Shown piece by piece: positions 1-6,395 of a DNA stretch of 12,529 nucleotides. Source of the DNA: Planctomycetaceae bacterium. GTDB taxonomy: Bacteria > Planctomycetota > Planctomycetia > Planctomycetales > Planctomycetaceae. The translations under genes and the position numbers were made by a program. The stretch is taken from contig JAJDEK010000309.1 in assembly GCA_029259875.1 (NCBI GenBank), positions 1 through 12,529 of the forward strand. The letters are read 5' to 3'. Within the stretch, counting starts at the first letter, position 1. The number at the start of each line of letters is the position of its first letter. The notes under the pieces were generated by a model. It saw nothing but the letters and a program-made list of their open reading frames with translations, made no database searches and had not been told where the DNA came from.

Positions 1-841
1 CAACCAGCCCTTTGGGCTTTTTAGGCATCAACGCCTGGCTAAGGATACCAATAATAGAACTCGATAACTGAGTTCGAATTTGGTCTTGTTGGTTAGTGGG
101 AAACACATCGATAATTCGGTCTACTGTTCCCTGAGCACCCGTTGTATGCAGGGTCCCAAAGACAATGTGACCAGTTTCTGCAGCCGTAATCGCAGCCGAA
201 ATCGTTTCGAGGTCTCGCATTTCTCCCACCAGAATCACATCGGGGTCTTGACGCAACGCACGCCTCAGTGCTTCGGGGAAACTCGGAACATCGACACCAA
301 TTTCGCGTTGATTAATGGTCGATTTTTTGTGGTCATGATAATATTCAATCGGATCTTCCATCGTGATGATATGGTGATCCATCGTATCATTCATATGATT
401 GATCATACTAGCCAGACTGGTGGTTTTACCGCTACCAGTAGGACCTGTCACCAGAAAGAGACCACGGGGGCGCTCTAACAAATCGTTAATCACTGTGGGC
501 AGTCCAAGCTGCTCAAAAGTCAGAAACTCATTCGGAATTCGCCGCAGTACCATAGCGATATGGCCCCGCTGCTTAAATACAGACACGCGAAACCGTGCCT
601 TATCGCCAAATGCAAACCCGAAGTCGGTACCTCCGACTTCCTGCAATTCCTGCTGATTTCGTTCAGGCGTAATACTTTTCATTAACGCTACAGTGTCATC
701 CGGCTCTAAGCTTTTGGTCTCCAACCGGACCATACGCCCACCGACTCGGACAACTGGAGGTTGACCTGTGGTAATGTGTAAGTCACTCACACTTTCTTTA
801 ACGACTGTCTCCAGTAACTTATCAATCTGAACTGTTGCCAT
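1..841 (-). CDS. pilT: Type IV pilus retraction ATPase PilT (partial, C-terminus missing)
   Basis: Hexameric cytoplasmic motor ATPase that depolymerises type IV pili and so drives retraction (twitching). The first 280 residues are present from an ATG at 841-839; the window edge removes the end (PilT proteins are usually about 345-370 residues). The N-terminal PAS-like region carries the typical SDLHITTGQPP sequence (residues 19-29). The ATPase core has Walker A GPTGSGKT (133-140), the Asp box with MEDPIEY (161-167), Walker B DVILVGEMRD (201-210) and the His box TGHIVFGTLHT (223-233). The SDLH opening and the lack of an MshEN-type N-terminal domain favour PilT over PilB. No strong Shine-Dalgarno sequence precedes the ATG. 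It lies 408 bp downstream of pilB on the same strand, so it may have its own promoter or share a long transcript. The closely related PilU cannot be excluded because the C-terminus is missing. Confidence 0.93.
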   Translation of the reverse strand, partial: MATVQIDKLLETVVKESVSDLHITTGQPPVVRVGGRMVRLETKSLEPDDTVALMKSITPERNQQELQEVGGTDFGFAFGDKARFRVSVFKQRGHIAMVLRRIPNEFLTFEQLGLPTVINDLLERPRGLFLVTGPTGSGKTTSLASMINHMNDTMDHHIITMEDPIEYYHDHKKSTINQREIGVDVPSFPEALRRALRQDPDVILVGEMRDLETISAAITAAETGHIVFGTLHTTGAQGTVDRIIDVFPTNQQDQIRTQLSSSIIGILSQALMPKKPKGLV

Positions 842-1249
842 CCAAAGTACTTTCTGAAAACTTTTTGTCTAAAATGTGAGCTATAACCAATTGATTTCAA
901 AAATGAAGCCAAGCACAGAAGTATTGATCATCCCTCGATTTATTTTGTTCCATCTCCCTGAACGACAATTAACTTCTGAGTCTTCTTTTGTGATACAACT
1001 GGCTCAATTAAGAACCTGTTAAATAAAAAACGACTAACTTTAGATAAGACAGTTTAGATATGTAAAATGAAATCGCACGCAAAATGAGCGAACGTTATTG
1101 AATTATCCGGTAATCAAACTCAAAACTCAACAAAAGCCTTTAAAATAGATCAATATCTTAACATGAAAGCCTGGGGGCTTTTTGCTCTAGAATCCAACTA
1201 AACACCCCAAAATAGTCTGTCTTAACTTACAACGATGGAAGCAGATTGA
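842..1249. other. AT-rich spacer between pilB and pilT
   Basis: This 408-bp stretch has no convincing gene on either strand. It is visibly richer in A and T than the flanking coding regions. The only notable element is a short hairpin at 1166-1181. It presumably carries the pilT promoter and 5' leader, but I could not find a well-matched -35/-10 pair. Confidence 0.6.
1166..1183 (-). terminator. Weak hairpin downstream of pilB, possible terminator
   Basis: AAAGCC and GGCTTT form a perfect 6-bp stem around a 4-base loop, 67 bp past the pilB stop codon. Read on the minus strand (the direction of pilB) the stem ends in GGCTTT and is followed by CATGTT, so the U tract is poor. On the plus strand the T run is better (TTTTT), but no plus-strand gene is upstream. 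It could attenuate pilB-pilT read-through, or be chance. Confidence 0.3.
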
Positions 1250-2947
<1,698 letters not shown>

Positions 2948-3167
2948 TCAATTTCTCCACGGAATAGAATCAGTTTCAACCTAAAGGGAATCTGTTTTTC
3001 CCATATCAAAGGTATGGAATCAATACTCCGGTTAAATCTGGTTTATAAAATTAATAGGAACTGAGGGCTGTTGCCAGACCTTCAGTAAGCTCATCCTGCT
3101 TCTGAAAATACTTGTTGCCCCTACGTCAGTTGAGTTGACTGATCTCCGATTTTTCTAATAGCCATTA

Positions 3168-3320
3168 GTGAATAGAGACTTAAGACATGCCGGGCAAGAA
3201 TTGCCTATTTTTAATTTTGAGGTAGATCTCAAAGAGTGTCAAGGATGTAAATCGATATACAAAAAATACTTGGGAGAGTTTTCTCTCGTCAGAGTAAAAT
3301 GGAACGACTCTCATACATGA
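3168..3320 (+). CDS. Doubtful 50-residue open frame with a CxxC pair
   Basis: An open frame runs from a GTG at 3168 to a TGA at 3318-3320, with a stop codon just upstream at 3159-3161. The predicted product has a CQGC pair (residues 24-27) followed by a basic and aromatic stretch, KSIYKKYLGEFSLVRVKW (28-45). The composition looks more like protein than most chance frames. Against it: no Shine-Dalgarno sequence, no internal ATG, AT-rich surroundings, and a length that chance easily produces. If real it might be a small zinc-ribbon-like protein or the remnant of a longer gene. I do not recognise a family. Confidence 0.2.
   Translation: MNRDLRHAGQELPIFNFEVDLKECQGCKSIYKKYLGEFSLVRVKWNDSHT
3261..3287 (-). 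terminator. Possible terminator after the moa/desulfurase operon
   Basis: On the minus strand GAGAG-AAAA-CTCTC (3287-3274) forms a 5-bp stem with a 4-base loop. Seven bases later comes a run of six T (3266-3261). It begins 65 bp past the stop codon of the last operon gene. The stem is short and the T run is displaced, so this is a weak candidate. It overlaps the doubtful plus-strand frame at 3168-3320. Confidence 0.3.
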
Positions 3321-3351
3321 CTATACCAAGCCCTCAGAACACAATCACTCT

Positions 3352-4527
3352 TCAAGATCGAAATGAATGAAGTAAATCGTTCATGGCACAAATGGTCGAT
3401 TCAATTTGGGACATGGTATTAAACGCCCCTGGACTGAACCGCAATGTCCCCCCATACTCTAACGATTGAATTGCATGGTGGATACGTGGTGCACAGTGTA
3501 AACCTGCTCTGGTCTGGATGCCGAAGTTTTCGTCCAAAATTGATGCCAGTATCTGAGGTTCAACCAATTTATTCACTAAACTGACGACCCCGACTCGCGA
3601 CTCAACTCGGTCAGGCCCCGGAACTTCAAAGTCAGAAAACTGCTGAAAGCCTTCTAAAAGGCAAGATGTTAATTCTTGTTCATGCTGGCGCAGTTGTTTG
3701 ACACCTTTCTCCAGAATGTATTCCAGAGCGGCCCGTAAACCGACCAGACCAGGGGCATTATGATTTCCTGATTCAAACTTGTCTGGCAAACTGAGCGGTT
3801 GTGTTTCTTCTTCACTACGGGTTCCCGTGCCTCCCTGTCGGAAGCTACTCACTCGCTCGGCACTCTCGGAGCGAATATAAATCAATCCCGTACCCAATGG
3901 CCCCATTAACCCCTTGTGTCCCGAACAAGCCAGAAAGTCAACGGGCATCTGAGAAACGTTGAAAGGCAGATGACCGGCCGTCTGTGCTGCATCCACTAGA
4001 AACAAAACTCCCGCTTTTTGGGCGATCTCACCTACTTCAAATACAGGCTGAATGGCACCTGTCACATTAGAAGCATGATTGAGAATGATCAATCGCGTGT
4101 TCTCTCGGATGGCGTCACGGAATGAAACAGCATCGACTATGCTCTGCTGATTTGCCGGGATAAAGGTCGTTTCCAAACCCCATCGTTCTTTGAGCGTCTG
4201 CAAAGGCCTGAGAACAGAATTGTGTTCCACATCTGACGTTATCACATGATCGCCGGGCTTGAGTGCTCCATGAATGATCGCATTCAAACTGTCAGTCCCA
4301 TTAAAACTGAACGCCACTTCTTCAGGTCGAGCCGCTCCCAGCACCTGGGCAGCAAGCTTTCGACACTGATCGATTGAGGACTGTAACTCTATTGACGTCC
4401 GATAAGCACCACGGCCAACGGGAGCTCCCACATGTCGGTTATAGTGATCCATGGCTGAATATACAGAATCCGGTTTGGGAAAACTGGTCGCTGCGTTATC
4501 CAGATAAATCGACTGCTGCTCACTCAT
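3352..4527 (-). CDS. Class V aminotransferase, cysteine desulfurase family
   Basis: Pyridoxal-phosphate enzyme of the NifS/SufS superfamily, expected to release sulfur (or selenium) from cysteine (or selenocysteine) as a protein-bound persulfide. The 391-residue sequence has the full signature: YLDNAATSFPKP at the N-terminus (8-19), the VEHNS cofactor-stacking motif with H102, VDAAQTAGHLP with D179 and Q182, and the PLP lysine K205 in CSGHKG. The likely persulfide-forming cysteine is C345 in RAGLHCAPRIHH. The RAGLHCAP and LRFSPGAFNT motifs resemble the short clade described as TIGR01977, of uncertain physiological role, rather than IscS. It starts 37 bp after the moaA stop, so it is probably the last gene of the operon. 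A role as sulfur donor to MoaD is inference from position; Fe-S cluster or selenium metabolism remain possible. Confidence 0.88.
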   Translation of the reverse strand: MSEQQSIYLDNAATSFPKPDSVYSAMDHYNRHVGAPVGRGAYRTSIELQSSIDQCRKLAAQVLGAARPEEVAFSFNGTDSLNAIIHGALKPGDHVITSDVEHNSVLRPLQTLKERWGLETTFIPANQQSIVDAVSFRDAIRENTRLIILNHASNVTGAIQPVFEVGEIAQKAGVLFLVDAAQTAGHLPFNVSQMPVDFLACSGHKGLMGPLGTGLIYIRSESAERVSSFRQGGTGTRSEEETQPLSLPDKFESGNHNAPGLVGLRAALEYILEKGVKQLRQHEQELTSCLLEGFQQFSDFEVPGPDRVESRVGVVSLVNKLVEPQILASILDENFGIQTRAGLHCAPRIHHAIQSLEYGGTLRFSPGAFNTMSQIESTICAMNDLLHSFRS

Positions 4528-4564
4528 TTCACTCTCACCAACCAGTCTCGAAACACGTTAGGAA

Positions 4565-5566
4565 TTAGCCACCGATGGAATACATCGGGCGATCCGGCTG
4601 AATAAATCGTGCCGTATTGATTTCGTGTCCCTCTTTTTTGGCAGCGATGCTGTTTCGTACCGCTTCGATAATTTGCTCGTCCGGCGCATTCGACTGGAAC
4701 AACGCGCGCACGTCTGTCTCTTCCAGGCTGAATAAACAGTTTCGAAGCTTACCATCGGCGGTCAGCCGAAAACGATTGCAACTCATGCAGAAAGGATTGC
4801 TGATCGAGGCTATGAATCCGACTCGTCCCACTCCATCTTCGAAGACAAAATTAGAAGCGGGTGCACTTTTATCTGACTGTTTCTCTGGTACAAGAGGCAT
4901 AATTCCCTGTGTGAGAATTTCTTGAATCTCATGCGCAAATAACACTTTTTCCCGTTCCCACTGATTGTCCGCATCCAGAGGCATAAATTCGATAAACCGA
5001 ATCTCTGCACCGGTTTCTCGCGCCAATCGTCCGAACGGAACAATTTCCTCTTCCGTCATATTGCGAATCGAAACTGCATTGATTTTTACTGGCTCAAAGC
5101 CGGCAGCATGGGCTGACTGAATGCCCTCTATCACTTTATCATATTCGTCGCGACGGGTGATCTCTTCAAACTTCTTCGCGTTCAAGGCATCCAGACTAAT
5201 ATTAATCCGCCTCAATCCGGCATCATATAACTGCTGTGCATATTGAGGCAGCAGGATTCCATTTGTCGTGATCCCGATATCGTCTATACCCGGAATTTCT
5301 GCGAGCATCTTGACCAGTTCGGGAATCTCTTTTCTGACCAGAGGTTCGCCGCCGGTTAAGCGTATTTTATTCACCCCCAATGGAACAACGAGACGTACAA
5401 ATCTGATGATCTCTTCAAATGACAAGATCTTACTGCGATTCAGAAATTGAACATTTTCAGCAGGCATACAGTAAAAACAGCGAATATTACAACGATCAGT
5501 AACGCTAATTCGTAAATTATTATGCACGCGCCCGAATGAATCGATAAGCTGATTTTGGTTTTCCAT
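4565..5566 (-). CDS. moaA: GTP 3',8-cyclase MoaA (molybdenum cofactor synthesis, step 1)
   Basis: Radical SAM enzyme that rearranges GTP to (8S)-3',8-cyclo-7,8-dihydroGTP, which MoaC then converts to cyclic pyranopterin monophosphate. At 333 residues the length is normal. The N-terminal radical SAM cluster motif CNIRCFYC gives C26, C30 and C33, followed by the SAM-binding GGEP (72-75) and ISLDALN (123-129). The second, GTP-binding [4Fe-4S] cluster has C260, C263 and C277 in NPFCMSCNRFRLTADG and the downstream RNC. The protein ends in Gly-Gly (332-333), the conserved MoaA tail. The ATG has a good Shine-Dalgarno sequence, GAGAGG (5572-5577) with 5-base spacing. It follows moaE after 99 bp, the longest internal gap of the operon, and that gap carries a small palindrome. 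Confidence 0.96.
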   Translation of the reverse strand: MENQNQLIDSFGRVHNNLRISVTDRCNIRCFYCMPAENVQFLNRSKILSFEEIIRFVRLVVPLGVNKIRLTGGEPLVRKEIPELVKMLAEIPGIDDIGITTNGILLPQYAQQLYDAGLRRINISLDALNAKKFEEITRRDEYDKVIEGIQSAHAAGFEPVKINAVSIRNMTEEEIVPFGRLARETGAEIRFIEFMPLDADNQWEREKVLFAHEIQEILTQGIMPLVPEKQSDKSAPASNFVFEDGVGRVGFIASISNPFCMSCNRFRLTADGKLRNCLFSLEETDVRALFQSNAPDEQIIEAVRNSIAAKKEGHEINTARFIQPDRPMYSIGG

Positions 5567-5588
5567 TAATGCCTCTCAAAGTAAACGC

Positions 5589-5601
5589 AGTCGCTGCGAC
5601 T
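5589..5601. repeat. 13-bp perfect palindrome upstream of moaA
   Basis: AGTCGC-T-GCGACT is a perfect inverted repeat around one central base, 22 bp before the moaA ATG and close upstream of its Shine-Dalgarno sequence. It could be a protein-binding site or a small hairpin (AGTC/GACT stem, 5-base loop) that affects moaA translation. There is no direct evidence of function. Confidence 0.35.
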
Positions 5602-5665
5602 CTCAAATCACTACTTTCAGTCAAGTCTTTCATTTATTATAGCCATTACAAGGCATCTTCTGTGC

Positions 5666-6103
5666 TTATTTCGTCTTGATTTCTCGATGTTCCCACTCAG
5701 ATGTCCCATCTGACCAGTTTTCTTTCTTCCAAATGGGTACGATTTCCTTCAAACGGTCAATCAGAAAGCGACCTGCCTCAAATGCTTGTTTTCGATGAGG
5801 CGAACTCACGGCAATCGCCACACTGATTTCTCCTAAAGACAGGTGGCCTATGCGATGTTCTATGGCTACCGCATGCACGGGCCATTGCGCGCGTGCTTCT
5901 GTGATCAATTGCTGCATCGTCGTTTGTGCCATTTCAGGATAAGCCTCGTAGTCCAGGGCAACCGTTTGACGACCGGCTGTCATTTCACGAACGGTTCCCA
6001 AAAATAACACCACAGCCCCACACTCATTTGAACGAACGCGTTCCGTAGTCGAGGTATAATCTATAGATTGATCCGAAATGGAAATATAATCTGGTATCAT
6101 CAT
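5666..6103 (-). CDS. moaE: Molybdopterin synthase catalytic subunit MoaE
   Basis: Large subunit of the MoaD2-MoaE2 heterotetramer, which inserts two sulfurs into cyclic pyranopterin monophosphate to make molybdopterin. The 145-residue length matches the family. Visible motifs are GAVVLFLGTVRE (29-40), YEAYPEMA (52-59), HRIGHLSLGE (83-92), SSPHRKQAFEA (100-110) and LKEIVPIWKKE (118-128). Lysines K119 and K126 fall where the catalytic lysines of the E. coli enzyme lie. Two adjacent ATG codons (6103 and 6100) are possible starts; neither has a clear Shine-Dalgarno sequence. The gene follows moaD by 37 bp, the usual moaD-moaE order. Confidence 0.95.
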   Translation of the reverse strand: MMIPDYISISDQSIDYTSTTERVRSNECGAVVLFLGTVREMTAGRQTVALDYEAYPEMAQTTMQQLITEARAQWPVHAVAIEHRIGHLSLGEISVAIAVSSPHRKQAFEAGRFLIDRLKEIVPIWKKENWSDGTSEWEHREIKTK

Positions 6104-6140
6104 TTTGAATTAACTTGTTTCATAATCAGTAAAAAAGAGT

Positions 6141-6395
6141 TCAACCACCGCTGACCGGAGGGAAACAGGCCACTTCCTGTTGTGGATTCAGAATCTGACT
6201 TTCCCCTGCATAGGCATTATCGACGGCAATCAATAATTGACTGCTCAATGGTTGTAGCTGTGGATATTGCTCTGCAATCGCCTGTCGCAGTTCTTCAACG
6301 GTAATTCCCTCGGAAACAAGAACAGATATTAATTCGCTGTTTGCAAGCTCCTTGGCTCGGGCAAATAATTTGACTTGAATCTGATGGGCCGTCAT
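6141..6395 (-). CDS. moaD: Molybdopterin synthase sulfur carrier subunit MoaD
   Basis: Ubiquitin-like (ThiS/MoaD fold) sulfur carrier. Its C-terminal glycine is adenylated and converted to a thiocarboxylate, then donates sulfur within MoaE. The 84-residue product has FARAKEL near the N-terminus (11-17) and ends in FPPVSGG with the essential terminal Gly-Gly (83-84). The tail reads EVACFPPVSGG; many relatives have Phe where C77 stands. The ATG overlaps the TGA of the preceding dehydrogenase gene (ATGA, 6395-6392), and no Shine-Dalgarno sequence is visible just upstream. Translation is therefore probably coupled to that gene. The activating enzyme (MoeB-type) is not in the window. Confidence 0.93.
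   Translation of the reverse strand: MTAHQIQVKLFARAKELANSELISVLVSEGITVEELRQAIAEQYPQLQPLSSQLLIAVDNAYAGESQILNPQQEVACFPPVSGG

Larger units (their letters stand above)
2948..3351. other. AT-rich spacer between the desulfurase gene and pilB
   Basis: These 404 bp separate the end of the molybdenum cofactor operon from the start of pilB, both on the minus strand. The part next to pilB should hold its promoter and holds its Shine-Dalgarno sequence. The part next to 3351 holds a weak hairpin at 3274-3287. One plus-strand open frame of 50 codons at 3168-3320 is listed separately with low confidence. No RNA gene or longer repeat was recognised. Confidence 0.55.

Noticed and set aside
1..22. Terminator-like GCCC-TTT-GGGC followed by TTTTT on the plus strand
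   Set aside because: It lies inside the pilT coding frame (PKKPKG) and no plus-strand gene precedes it; it looks like a by-product of Lys/Pro/Gly codons.
80..656. Two plus-strand open frames (80-478 and 399-656) opposite pilT
   Set aside because: They lie antisense to the clearly coding pilT frame, show no family motif, and are explained by its codon use.
897..953. 18-codon minus-strand open frame upstream of pilT
   Set aside because: Very short, its purine-rich GGGAG abuts the ATG with no spacing, and nothing about the product suggests a real peptide.
5567..5665. Molybdenum cofactor riboswitch upstream of moaA
   Set aside because: The 99-bp gap is too short and shows no extended nested helices of that riboswitch class, only a 13-bp palindrome.
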